This document shows, one piece after another, positions 7,993-16,227 of a stretch of DNA of 64,000 nt. This stretch comes from Massilia sp. 9096 (GTDB lineage Bacteria > Pseudomonadota > Gammaproteobacteria > Burkholderiales > Burkholderiaceae_D). The position numbers and the translations under genes are program-made. The notes beneath the pieces were generated by a model. It had not been told where the DNA came from. It saw only the letters and a program-made list of their open reading frames with translations, and searched no databases. How positions within the stretch are numbered: the stretch's first letter is position 1; the number at the start of each line of letters is the position of its first letter. The stretch spans positions 1,178,001 to 1,242,000 of the forward strand of contig NZ_JQNN01000001.1 of assembly GCF_000745265.1 (NCBI RefSeq), in the 5' to 3' direction.

Positions 7993-9445
7993 GGTTGATG
8001 CCGGCCGCACGGGTGGCGGCGACTGCGCGCGGCAGCGAAATCGTCACGCGCAGTCCGCCGCCCGGCCGGTTGGCGGCGGCGATGCGCCCGCCGTGGTTCT
8101 CGATCACGCGCTTGGCGATCGCCAGGCCCAGCCCGTGGCCGTCGACATTGTTGCGGGTCGGGTTCGAGCGGAAGAAGGGTTCGAAGATCTCGCCCAGGTG
8201 TTCCTCGGCGATGCCGGGACCGCGGTCGAGCACGTCGACGTGGACCTGGTCGTGGTCCGGATGCAGCATCAGTTCCACCTTGCCCCCGGCGCCGCCATGC
8301 TTGACCGCGTTGCGCACGATGTTCTCGACCGCGCTCCACAGCAGGTCGGGCGCGCCGCGCACCGTCATCGGCAGCGCGGCCTCGACCTCGATCCGGGCGC
8401 CGGCCTCGAAGCGGGCGTCGTCGGCGATCTGGTCGACCATCTCGACCACGTCGATCAACTCATCGCCGGCCTGTACGGTCGCCGCTTCCAGGCGCGACAG
8501 CGTCAGCAGCTCGCCGACCAGGCGGTCCATGCGCACGCTTTCGCGCTCGATGCGCTCCAGCGACGCCTGCAGCTTGTCGGGCTGCTGGTGCGCCAGGCCG
8601 ATCGCGGCCTGCAGGCGCGCCAGCGGCGAGCGCAGCTCGTGCGACACGTCGTGCAGCAGGCGGCGCTGGCCCTCCATCAGCGCGCGCAGCTGGGCGCTCA
8701 TGCGGTCGAAGTCGTGGCCGAGCTCGGCCAGTTCGTCGCCGCCGACGCCGATCCTTGCGGCATCGAACTTGGGCGCCAGGTCGCCGGCGGCGGCCGCTTC
8801 GAAGGCGATCCGCAGCGCGCGGATGGGGCGCGAAAAATACCAGGCCAGCAGCACCGCGAACAGCAGGCTGGCCAGCGTGGCCGCGGTCAGCGGCAACCAG
8901 CGGTTGACGTGATGGCCGAATTCGGGCGGGAGACCGAACCAGCCGCCGCCCGGACCACCGGGTCCGCCGGGGCCGCCCGCAGCGCCCGGCATGTCGGGCA
9001 TGCCGGGCGCATCGCCATTCCCCGGCGCCCCCGCGCGCAGCCCGGCCACGCGCGACGCAAACGCCAGGTAATTGCGGCCGTCCGGCCCGCGCAGGCGCGC
9101 GACCGCGTGGGTCGCTCCGCCGTTGTCAAGGTTGCGTTCGACTTCTTCGCGCAGGCGTGGCGAGACCGGACGCCCGAGCAGTTCGTGGCCCTCCTCGTCG
9201 AGCACGAACAGGCGGATGCGGCGGCTGCCCGCAGCCAGCTCGCGCAGGCCATCGACGCCGCCGTGCTTGAGGGTGGCGGCGGCCGCATCGAGCATGATGA
9301 AGGCCGGCGGGCCGAGGTCCAGGGTCGGCTCGCCGCTGCGCTGGCGCGCCTGGTCGCGCAGCCACAGCGTGCCGCCGATGCCGATGGTGGCGGCGACCTG
9401 GGCGAGCAGGATCGACAGGAAGAACTTCCAGAACAGACGGCCCAT
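7982..9445 (-). CDS. cpxA: Sensor histidine kinase, CpxA-type
   Basis: Start chosen at the ATG that lies 8 bases after the response-regulator stop, giving 487 residues. The first transmembrane segment is at about 8-28, a periplasmic sensor region at about 29-183, and the second transmembrane segment at about 184-204. HAMP follows, then the phosphoacceptor motif HDVSHELRSPLARL with His269 and an HATPase domain with N, G1 (DRGPGIA) and G2 (GHGLGLAI) boxes. The periplasmic region contains an unusual Gly/Pro-rich insert near residues 147-168. In the Cpx pathway the kinase reports envelope-protein stress and phosphorylates CpxR. The Cpx assignment rests on the gene order, the divergent Spy/CpxP-like gene and the exact CpxR box upstream. 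Confidence 0.85.
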   Translation of the reverse strand: MGRLFWKFFLSILLAQVAATIGIGGTLWLRDQARQRSGEPTLDLGPPAFIMLDAAAATLKHGGVDGLRELAAGSRRIRLFVLDEEGHELLGRPVSPRLREEVERNLDNGGATHAVARLRGPDGRNYLAFASRVAGLRAGAPGNGDAPGMPDMPGAAGGPGGPGGPGGGWFGLPPEFGHHVNRWLPLTAATLASLLFAVLLAWYFSRPIRALRIAFEAAAAGDLAPKFDAARIGVGGDELAELGHDFDRMSAQLRALMEGQRRLLHDVSHELRSPLARLQAAIGLAHQQPDKLQASLERIERESVRMDRLVGELLTLSRLEAATVQAGDELIDVVEMVDQIADDARFEAGARIEVEAALPMTVRGAPDLLWSAVENIVRNAVKHGGAGGKVELMLHPDHDQVHVDVLDRGPGIAEEHLGEIFEPFFRSNPTRNNVDGHGLGLAIAKRVIENHGGRIAAANRPGGGLRVTISLPRAVAATRAAGINHST

Positions 9446-9453
9446 TGCGGCGC

Positions 9454-10140
9454 CTATTCGCGGATCAGCTGGTAGCCGAGCCGGTACACCGTCTGCAGGC
9501 AGGAGCGGCCGTCGGACAGGGTGCCGAGCTTGTGGCGCAGGCTGGACAGGTGGACGTCGATGTTGCGGTCGAAGCGCGCCAGCGGACGTCCCAGGCCCTG
9601 CTCGGACAGATCGTTCTTGCTGACCGGGCGGCCGGCATTGCGCGCCAGGACTTCGAGCAGGTTGAATTCGGTGCTGGTCAGTTCCAGCGGCTGGCCTTCC
9701 CAGGTCGCGCGGCGCTGCTCGGGCAGCATGGTCAGCTTGCCGACCGTGAGCGTGATGCCGGGCCCCTCGTTGCCGGTATGCTGGGTGCGGCGCAGGATCG
9801 CACGCACGCGCGCGGTGAGCTCGCGCGGCGTGCACGGCTTGGTGACATAGTCGTCGGCGCCCAGCTCGAGGCCGAGGATGCGGTCGGCATCGTCGCCGCG
9901 CGCGGTCAGCATCAGGATCGGCATGCGGCTGGCGGCGCGGATGCGGCGCAGCGTCTCGATGCCGTTCACGCGCGGCATCATCACGTCGAGAATGGCGATC
10001 GCATACTGTCCGCTCAGCGCTTCGCGCGCGCCCAGCTCGCCGTCGTAGGCGCAGCTGACGCGGAAGCCCTCCTGTTCGAGGTATTCGGAAAACATGCCGA
10101 CGAGCTCGATGTCGTCATCGATGAGCAGTACTTGGTTCAT
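9454..10140 (-). CDS. cpxR: Response regulator, CpxR-type (OmpR/PhoB family)
   Basis: A 228-residue two-domain regulator. The receiver domain has the acidic pocket at Asp8-Asp10, the phosphoacceptor Asp52, Thr79 and Lys101. The C-terminal winged-helix DNA-binding domain (about 130-228) ends in the family motif for recognition helix and wing (VHLSSLRHKLG, then TVYRLGYQL). It leads the regulator-kinase operon. About 50 bases before its start there is an exact CpxR-type site, which suggests autoregulation as in the enterobacterial Cpx system. Confidence 0.88.
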   Translation of the reverse strand: MNQVLLIDDDIELVGMFSEYLEQEGFRVSCAYDGELGAREALSGQYAIAILDVMMPRVNGIETLRRIRAASRMPILMLTARGDDADRILGLELGADDYVTKPCTPRELTARVRAILRRTQHTGNEGPGITLTVGKLTMLPEQRRATWEGQPLELTSTEFNLLEVLARNAGRPVSKNDLSEQGLGRPLARFDRNIDVHLSSLRHKLGTLSDGRSCLQTVYRLGYQLIRE

Positions 10141-10190
10141 GCTCGCATCTTAGCAAAGGCGGGCAGGGCGCAGGCCGTTGGCGATGTGTC

Positions 10191-10205
10191 TTTACCCCCT
10201 TTTAC
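10191..10205. promoter_or_regulatory. CpxR box between cpxRA and the Spy-like gene
   Basis: TTTACCCCCTTTTAC is TTTAC-N5-TTTAC, the exact reverse complement of the CpxR consensus GTAAA-N5-GTAAA. It lies 50 bases from the cpxR start and 76 from the Spy-like start, in the only divergent promoter shared by the two transcription units. One site could control both directions. Confidence 0.75.
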
Positions 10206-10281
10206 ATCGGGCAACACCGATTAACGGGCGCGGCCCCCAGAATGCAGTCTCCGATTCGACACAGATCCAAGGATGCTCACC

Positions 10282-10905
10282 ATGAAATTGATTCGCCACC
10301 GCATGGCGGCTGCGCTGTTGTCCACCGCCATCGGCGCCTGCTGCGCCGGCTCCGCCTTCGCCGCCGGCGCGCCGGAGGCGCCGCCGGCCGAACCAGGCAC
10401 GGGCGGCCCAGGTGGTTCGCACGGTTTCGGCGGACCCGGACCCGGCATGCCCGGTCCGGAGATGCCTTTCGACGCGGCGCCAGGGATGCCCGGCATGCAT
10501 GGCGCCCATGATGGCCTCATGGGCCACCTGCACGGCCTGAACCTGAGCGAAGCCCAGCAGGACAAGCTGTTCGCGATCCACCACGCGGCCCAGCCCGAGC
10601 AGCGCGAGCACATGAAGGCGGTCCGCAAGGCGCACGAGGCGCTGGCCGAACTGGCGCGCGCCGTGCGTTTCGACGATGCCCGCGCCGCCGCGCTGTCGCG
10701 CGACCTCGGCCAGGCCATCGCCGCCGAGGCGCTGCTGCACGCGCGTACCGAAGCGCAGGCGCTGGCCGTGCTCACGCCCGAGCAGCGCGAGCGGCTGCAG
10801 CGTCACCGCGCGCCCGGTGCGCAGATGCACGCCGGCCGCGGCGCGCAGGGCCAGCAAGCGCCGCAGGGGCAGCCTGCCCAGCCGGCGGCGCCTGCACGCA
10901 ACTGA
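10282..10905 (+). CDS. Periplasmic Spy/CpxP-type protein
   Basis: Start chosen at the second of two ATGs because AAGGA sits 8 bases before it; this gives 207 residues. A signal peptide covers residues 1-27 or so (ending AFA). Residues 36-82 are rich in Gly, Pro, Met and His (for example GPGPGMPGPEMPF and GMPGMHGAHDGLMGHLHG). A helical Spy/LTXXQ-like region follows (LNLSEAQQDKLF near 87 and LTPEQRERL near 165), and the tail is rich in Gln, Pro and Ala. Spy and CpxP are cradle-shaped periplasmic chaperones; CpxP also restrains CpxA. The divergent cpxRA genes and the shared CpxR box support this role. The Met/His-rich segment could bind metal, which is speculative. Confidence 0.8.
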   Translation: MKLIRHRMAAALLSTAIGACCAGSAFAAGAPEAPPAEPGTGGPGGSHGFGGPGPGMPGPEMPFDAAPGMPGMHGAHDGLMGHLHGLNLSEAQQDKLFAIHHAAQPEQREHMKAVRKAHEALAELARAVRFDDARAAALSRDLGQAIAAEALLHARTEAQALAVLTPEQRERLQRHRAPGAQMHAGRGAQGQQAPQGQPAQPAAPARN

Positions 10906-10980
10906 GCGGCAACTGGGCGGCAACCGAGCGGCAACCGAGCGGCAACCGAGCGGCAACCGAGCGGCAACCGAGCGGCAACC
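10904..10980. repeat. Seven tandem 11-bp repeats
   Basis: Seven head-to-tail copies of an 11-base unit close to GAGCGGCAACC begin within the stop codon of the Spy-like gene. The last five copies are identical. The unit length is not a multiple of three, so copy-number change would shift any reading frame through it. An eighth, decayed copy follows. Confidence 0.92.
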
Positions 10981-11097
10981 GAGCCGCGAGCGCATGGTCG
11001 ATCGAGCAGGTGGTCGAGTAGGCGCTCGCCTCTAATCGCGGCCGGCATCGGCGGCGCAGACCGTACAATGGGCCTTCGCCACCGACCCTTGCCGCCA

Positions 11098-11943
11098 ATG
11101 ACCGCGCCGTCCACGCTTCCGCTGCTGCATTTTACCCACGGGAACAGCTACCCGTCCGGCGCCTACGGCCGCCTGCTGGAGGCGCTGGCGCGGGACTACG
11201 ACGTGCGCGTCACCGACATGCTCGGCCACGATCCGCGCTTCCCGGTCGACGAGAGCTGGCGCTCGCTGGTCGACGAACTGATCGCGCGCCTCGAGCAGCA
11301 TGCCCGCCCGGCGATCCTGGTCGGCCATTCGCTCGGCGGCGCGGTCAGCACGCTGGCGGCCTGGCGCCGTCCCGACCTGGCGCGCTGCGTCGTGATGCTC
11401 GATTCGCCGGTGGTCGCCGGCTGGCGCGCCCAGGTGTGGCGGCTGGCCAAGGCGCTCGGGCTGGGGCCCAGGCTGTCGCCGGGCACGATCGCCGAGCGCC
11501 GGCGCGACACCTGGCCCTCGCGCGCGGCCGCGTACGAGCACTTCATCGCCAAGCCGATGTTCCAGGCCTGGGCGCCCGGCGCGCTCGACGATTACCTCGA
11601 GCACGGGCTGGTTGCGGACCCGGCGGGCGGCGTGCGCCTGCGTTTCCAGCGCGACGTCGAAGCGGCGATCTACGCCAGCCTGCCGCACGGCATGGGTGCG
11701 CTGTTGCGCCGGCCGTTTCCGGTGCCGGTCGGTTTCATCGCCGGCACGCGTTCGAACGAGCTGCGCCAGGCCGGCCTGGCGGCCACGCGCCGGCTGGTCG
11801 GCGACAATTTCACCACCATCGAAGGCACGCATCTTTACCCGATGGAGCATCCCGCACTCACCGCTCGATTGACGCGCGCGATGATCGAACGGCTGCTGGC
11901 CGGGCAGGGGGCGCCTGCGGGGCACGGCGCCATCGTCGCGTAG
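11098..11943 (+). CDS. Alpha/beta hydrolase
   Basis: Start set at the ATG that gives 281 residues; an earlier in-frame ATG at 11068 lies on a TACAAT sequence that looks like a -10 box, so it is less likely. The protein has an oxyanion HGN motif near residue 12, the nucleophile elbow GHSLGG near residue 76 and a C-terminal histidine in EGTHLYPMEHP. No signal peptide. The fold includes esterases, lipases and hydrolases of small acyl compounds, and the substrate cannot be read from the sequence. It stands alone between the Spy-like gene and dcd. Confidence 0.75.
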   Translation: MTAPSTLPLLHFTHGNSYPSGAYGRLLEALARDYDVRVTDMLGHDPRFPVDESWRSLVDELIARLEQHARPAILVGHSLGGAVSTLAAWRRPDLARCVVMLDSPVVAGWRAQVWRLAKALGLGPRLSPGTIAERRRDTWPSRAAAYEHFIAKPMFQAWAPGALDDYLEHGLVADPAGGVRLRFQRDVEAAIYASLPHGMGALLRRPFPVPVGFIAGTRSNELRQAGLAATRRLVGDNFTTIEGTHLYPMEHPALTARLTRAMIERLLAGQGAPAGHGAIVA

Positions 11944-12058
11944 TCGTCCCATCATCGCCGCATCATCGCCGCATGATCGTCGCATCCCCGGTGCCTTTTG
12001 CCCGTCCTTCGCGTAAAATTGCGGGAATTTCAATTCCACCCAGCACTGGACGTCAGCG

Positions 12059-12625
12059 ATGAGCATCAAGAGCGACAAATGGATCCGCCGCATGGCGGAA
12101 GAGACCGGCATGATCGAGCCGTTCTCGCCGAACCAGGTCCGCGAAAGCGAAGGCCGCAAGATCATTTCCTGGGGCACCTCCTCGTACGGCTACGACATCC
12201 GCTGCGCCGACGAATTCAAGGTGTTCACCAACATCAACAGCACCATCGTCGACCCGAAGAACTTCGATTCGAACTCGTTCGTGGACATCAAGAGCGACGT
12301 CTGCATCATCCCGCCCAATTCCTTCGCGCTGGCGCGCACCATCGAATACTTCCGCATCCCGCGCAACGTGCTGACCGTCTGCCTGGGCAAGTCGACCTAT
12401 GCGCGCTGCGGCATCATCGTCAACGTGACGCCGTTCGAGCCGGAATGGGAAGGCTACGTGACGCTGGAATTTTCCAACACCACGCCGCTGCCGGCCAAGA
12501 TCTATGCGGGCGAGGGTTGCGCGCAGGTGCTGTTCTTCGAGAGCGACGAGGTGTGCGAAACCTCGTACAAGGACCGTGGGGGCAAGTACCAGGGCCAGCA
12601 CGGGGTGACGCTGCCCAAGACCTGA
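12059..12625 (+). CDS. dcd: dCTP deaminase
   Basis: A 188-residue protein matching Dcd along its whole length. Diagnostic segments are SSYGYDIRC near the N-terminus, GKSTYARCG around residue 105 and the C-terminal [12 protein letters not shown] with YAGEGCAQ. The enzyme converts dCTP to dUTP, which dUTPase and thymidylate synthase turn into dTMP; thyA and folA lie 5 kb further on. A strong hairpin terminator follows 21 bases after the stop. Confidence 0.95.
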   Translation: MSIKSDKWIRRMAEETGMIEPFSPNQVRESEGRKIISWGTSSYGYDIRCADEFKVFTNINSTIVDPKNFDSNSFVDIKSDVCIIPPNSFALARTIEYFRIPRNVLTVCLGKSTYARCGIIVNVTPFEPEWEGYVTLEFSNTTPLPAKIYAGEGCAQVLFFESDEVCETSYKDRGGKYQGQHGVTLPKT

Positions 12626-12646
12626 AGCGGCAGGAGTGTGCCATGC

Positions 12647-12674
12647 AAAAAGGGAGACCGTGGTCTCCCTTTTT
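12647..12674. terminator. Bidirectional terminator between dcd and the LprI-like gene
   Basis: A perfect 13-base inverted repeat (AAAAAGGGAGACC and its complement) with a 2-base loop. The flanking A and T runs give a T-tract on both strands, so it can end dcd from the left and the minus-strand operon from the right. Confidence 0.92.
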
Positions 12675-12698
12675 CATGTCCCGCTCCCTGATCGGGCT

Positions 12699-13106
12699 TC
12701 AGCCGCCGCGCTGCGCCAGGCTTTCGAGGTCCTTGATGCGCTGTTCGGCGCGTTGGCGCATACATCCGAGGAACATCTGGGCGGCGGCGGTGCCGCCGGC
12801 CCAGCGCGCTTCCTCGGCCGCGCAGTCGGCTTCGCGGAACTTGATCCAGGCGCGCTGCGCGACGATGACTTTCTGCTTGAGTGCCGCGGCGTCGGCGCTG
12901 CCCAAGGCCTGCATCGTGTGCGCATAGGTCGCGTTCAGCTTGTCCTCCATCGCCTTCTGCTCGACTTGCGCGCATTCGTTCAGGTCGATCGTCGAGTACG
13001 CATTCCTGCAGTCGAGCGCGAAGGCGGACCCCGACGCCGTGCCCAGCCCGATGGCCAGCACGGCGCGGAGGATGCCGGCACAAGCAGGGCGGCGAACGCC
13101 TGTCAT
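12699..13106 (-). CDS. LprI/DUF1311-type periplasmic protein (lysozyme-inhibitor-like)
   Basis: A 135-residue exported protein. The signal peptide spans about the first 30 residues and ends near SAFA. The mature part has the DUF1311 pattern: an early cysteine (LDCRNA), CAQ, a long amphipathic helix with RAWIKFREADC, and a late cysteine pair in FLGCMRQRAEQR. LprI-type proteins bind lysozyme in some bacteria, but many family members have no proven role. The start lies two bases after the decarboxylase stop, so the two genes are probably co-transcribed. Confidence 0.75.
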   Translation of the reverse strand: MTGVRRPACAGILRAVLAIGLGTASGSAFALDCRNAYSTIDLNECAQVEQKAMEDKLNATYAHTMQALGSADAAALKQKVIVAQRAWIKFREADCAAEEARWAGGTAAAQMFLGCMRQRAEQRIKDLESLAQRGG

Positions 13107-13108
13107 GA

Positions 13109-15367
13109 TCAATCGTCCTGCCGCACGCAATCCACGAAGTAGCCCAGCTTGCCATCCACCTCGCGCTTGACCAGCCCGTGCACGTCGGTCTCGAAGCCCG
13201 GGAAGCGCTCGTTGAAGTCGCGCGCGAAGCGCAGGTAGTCGACGATGGTCCTGTTGAAGCGCTCGCCCGGGATCAACAGCGGGATGCCCGGCGGGTAGGG
13301 CGTCAGCAGGATCGCGGTGATGCGGCCTTCGAGCTCGTCGATCGCCACGCGGTCGATCTCGCGGTGCGCCATCTTGGCGAAAGCGTCCGACGGCTTCATC
13401 GCCGGGATCATGTCCGACAAGTACATCTCTGTGGTCAGGCGCGCCACGTCGCGCGACTTGTAGAAGTCGTGGATCGACTGGCACAGGTCGCGCAGGCCCC
13501 AGGATTCGTAGCGCGGGTTGACCGTGCAGAATTCCGGCATGATGCGCCACATCGGCTGGTTGCGGTCGTAGTCGTCCTTGAACTGCTGCAGCGCGGTCAC
13601 CAGGGTGTTCCAGCGGCCCTTGGTGATACCGATCGTGAACAGGATGAAGAACGAGTACAGGCCGCACTTCTCGATGATCACGCCGTGCTCGGCCAGGTAC
13701 TTGGTCACGATCGAGGCCGGGATGCCGGACTCGCCGAACGAACCGTCCAGCGCCAGGCCCGGTGTCACCACCGTGGCCTTGATCGGGTCGAGCATGTTGA
13801 AGCCCGGCGCCAGGTGGCCGAAGCCGTGCCAGGTGTCTTCGGCGTGGATCATCCAGTCTTCCTGGGTGCCGATGCCTTCCTCGCTGGTGACCTTCGGGCC
13901 CCAGACCTGGAACCACCAGTCTTCGCCGATTTCCTCGTCGACCTTTTGCATCGCGCGGCGGAAGTCGAGCGCTTCGTAGATCGATTCCTCGACCAGCGCG
14001 GTGCCGCCCGGCGCTTCCATCATCGCCGCGGCGACGTCGCACGAGGCGATGATCGAGTACTGCGGTGAGGTCGACGTATGCATCAGGTAGGCCTCGTTGA
14101 AGGCGTCCTGGTCGAGCTTGACGGTTTCCGACTCGCGCACCAGCACCTGCGAGGCCTGCGACAGGCCGGCCAGCAGCTTGTGGGTCGACTGGGTCGAGAA
14201 GATCATCGACTGCTTGGCGCGCGGCCGGTCGCGCCCGATCGCGTGCATGTTCTTGTAGAAGTCGTGGAAGGTCGCGTGCGGGATCCAGGCTTCGTCGAAG
14301 TGCAGGGTGTCGATCTCGCCGTCGAGCAGCTCGCGCAGGGTCTCGACGTTGTACACCACGCCATCGTAGGTCGACTGCGTGATGGTCAGGATGCGCGGCT
14401 TCTTGTTCTTGGCTTCGCGTGCGAACGGGTTCGCTTCGATTTTCCGACGGATCGACTCCGGCGAGAATTCCGACAGCGGGATCGGACCGATGATGCCGAG
14501 GTTGTTCCGGGTCGGCATCAGGAACACGGGAATCGCGCCGCACATGATGATCGAGTGCAGGATCGACTTGTGGCAGTTGCGGTCGACCACGACGATGTCG
14601 CCCGGCGCCACGGTCGAGTGCCAGACCATCTTGTTCGAGGTCGAGGTGCCGTTGGTCACGAAGTAGCAGTGGTCGGCGTTATAGATGCGCGCGGCGTTGC
14701 GCTCGGACTTGGCCACCGGGCCGGTGTGATCCAGCAGCTGGCCGAGTTCCTCGACCGCGTTGCAGACGTCGGCGCGCAGCATGTTCTCGCCAAAGAACTG
14801 GTGGAACATCTGGCCGATCGGGCTCTTCAGGAAGGCGACGCCGCCCGAGTGTCCCGGGCAGTGCCAGGAATACGAACCGTCGTTGGCGTAGTTGACCAGC
14901 GCGCGGAAGAACGGCGGCGCCAGGCTGTCCAGGTAAGACTTGGCTTCGCGGATGATGTGGCGCGCGACGAATTCCGGCGTGTCCTCGAACATGTGGATGA
15001 AGCCGTGCAGCTCCTTCAGGATGTCGTTCGGGATGTGGCGGCTGGTGCGCGTTTCGCCATAGATGTAGATCGGGATGTCCGAGTTCTTGTGGCGGATTTC
15101 CTGCACGAAGGCGCGCAGGCCGGCCAGCGCGACATCGGCTTCCTCCGCGCTGCCGCCGCCGAATTCCTCATCGTCGATCGAGAGCACGAAGGCCGACGCG
15201 CGCGACTGCTGCTGGGCGAACTGCGACAGGTCGCCGTAGCTGGTCACGCCGACCACCTCCATGCCTTCTTTTTCCATCGCCTCGGCGAGCGCGCGAATGC
15301 CGAGACCCGAGGTGTTCTCGGAACGGAAGTCCTCGTCAATGATGACGATAGGGAAACGAAATTTCAT
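13109..15367 (-). CDS. Biodegradative arginine/lysine/ornithine decarboxylase (AdiA-like)
   Basis: Start at the ATG preceded by GGAGC at a good distance, giving 752 residues. It has the three-part layout of the large inducible basic amino acid decarboxylases: an N-terminal CheY-like wing (about 1-130), the PLP-binding fold I domain (with TNGTSTSNK, HFDEAW and the Schiff-base lysine in STQSTHKLL), and a C-terminal domain ending ETDVHGLVK. Such enzymes consume a proton with each decarboxylation and support acid resistance or polyamine supply. Overall similarity looks closest to arginine decarboxylases of the AdiA type, but the substrate is not certain. No amino acid/agmatine antiporter lies beside it. 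Confidence 0.87.
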   Translation of the reverse strand: MKFRFPIVIIDEDFRSENTSGLGIRALAEAMEKEGMEVVGVTSYGDLSQFAQQQSRASAFVLSIDDEEFGGGSAEEADVALAGLRAFVQEIRHKNSDIPIYIYGETRTSRHIPNDILKELHGFIHMFEDTPEFVARHIIREAKSYLDSLAPPFFRALVNYANDGSYSWHCPGHSGGVAFLKSPIGQMFHQFFGENMLRADVCNAVEELGQLLDHTGPVAKSERNAARIYNADHCYFVTNGTSTSNKMVWHSTVAPGDIVVVDRNCHKSILHSIIMCGAIPVFLMPTRNNLGIIGPIPLSEFSPESIRRKIEANPFAREAKNKKPRILTITQSTYDGVVYNVETLRELLDGEIDTLHFDEAWIPHATFHDFYKNMHAIGRDRPRAKQSMIFSTQSTHKLLAGLSQASQVLVRESETVKLDQDAFNEAYLMHTSTSPQYSIIASCDVAAAMMEAPGGTALVEESIYEALDFRRAMQKVDEEIGEDWWFQVWGPKVTSEEGIGTQEDWMIHAEDTWHGFGHLAPGFNMLDPIKATVVTPGLALDGSFGESGIPASIVTKYLAEHGVIIEKCGLYSFFILFTIGITKGRWNTLVTALQQFKDDYDRNQPMWRIMPEFCTVNPRYESWGLRDLCQSIHDFYKSRDVARLTTEMYLSDMIPAMKPSDAFAKMAHREIDRVAIDELEGRITAILLTPYPPGIPLLIPGERFNRTIVDYLRFARDFNERFPGFETDVHGLVKREVDGKLGYFVDCVRQDD

Positions 15368-15691
15368 GGACAGCTCCAAAGACAAGCGCCGCGCTCCCCA
15401 TTCCGCTCGTTGAGGAATGGCCGGGCACGGCACCGAAAAAAATCAAGATGCGGATTTTCGCAGAAAATGCTGCGCGCGGTGCAAAAATTTTTGCTAGGTT
15501 AGCCAGACTCGGCCGAGAGCGGCGCACCGTTACCGCTCGGGGCGCCGATCCGCCGCGTAGGATAAAAAGCCGACCGTTCGCTTTGCGTTAATCGGCTAAC
15601 GGAACAGCCCGCCATGCGGCCATAAAGTGATCGAACGGTATCCGCAGCGCACGCCGATACCGGCCGCTATCTTTACGCAATCGAGGTTGTC
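15368..15691. other. Divergent intergenic region upstream of the decarboxylase gene
   Basis: 324 bases without a credible gene. It contains the decarboxylase ribosome-binding site, a small hairpin (CCATTCC/GGAATGG, 15398-15420) in its leader, a perfect 14-base palindrome GCAAAAATTTTTGC at 15481-15494, and an imperfect hairpin at 15513-15540. An inverted pair AGCCGA/TCGGCT lies near 15570-15600. The palindrome could be an operator; its regulator is unknown. Confidence 0.5.
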
Positions 15692-16195
15692 ATGAGCACA
15701 GTCAGCGTCACGTTCGAAAGCAAGGTCCCCGCCACCCCCGGCGACCTGTGGAAATGGAGCACCTCGGTGCACGGTGTCGACGCCGAGATGGCGCCGGTGC
15801 TCAAGCTCGATTTTCCGAAAGGCATGGAGCAGATTCCGGAAGACCGCAACTCGCTCGGCAAGCCGCTGGGCAACTGCAAATTCCTGCTGTTCGGCCTGAT
15901 CCCGGTCGACCTGTCGCGCCTGACCTTCGTCGAGGTCGAACCGGGCCGGCGCTTCGTCGAACAGTCGCCGCTGCTGTCGATGAAGGACTGGCGCCACGAG
16001 CGCGTGATCGCGCCGGGTCCGGACGGCACGCGCGTGGTCGACAAGCTCGAGTTCACGCCGCGCTTCGCCACCGGCATGGTCAAGTGGTTCATCTCGCAAT
16101 TCTTCAAGCACCGCCACACGGTGCTGCGCCGGACGTTCCAGGAGCGTCGTTCGCAGGCGCGGGTGCAGCGCACGTCGCCGTACGCGAGCGTATAA
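15692..16195 (+). CDS. SRPBCC-fold hypothetical protein
   Basis: A 167-residue protein with the layout of the START/SRPBCC helix-grip fold. It opens with a first strand of polyketide-cyclase type (SVTFESKVPATPGDLWKWS), has a middle with alternating strands (VDLSRLTFVEVEPGRRFVEQS) and ends in a long C-terminal helix (MVKWFISQFFKHRHTVLRRTF). Such proteins hold a hydrophobic ligand in a deep cavity. No ligand or reaction can be deduced. No signal peptide. It is a single gene, convergent with the DUF4337 gene. Confidence 0.6.
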   Translation: MSTVSVTFESKVPATPGDLWKWSTSVHGVDAEMAPVLKLDFPKGMEQIPEDRNSLGKPLGNCKFLLFGLIPVDLSRLTFVEVEPGRRFVEQSPLLSMKDWRHERVIAPGPDGTRVVDKLEFTPRFATGMVKWFISQFFKHRHTVLRRTFQERRSQARVQRTSPYASV

Positions 16196-16227
16196 ACGTC
16201 CAACCCAGCGCGCCCGCGCGCGCCGCC

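Noticed and set aside
9446..9835. N-terminal extension of the sensor kinase
   Set aside because: It overlaps the response-regulator gene in another frame. The ATG at 9445 begins a proper first membrane helix.
15570..15600. Inverted pair AGCCGA/TCGGCT as a terminator
   Set aside because: The stem is short, the loop is long and there is no T-run.
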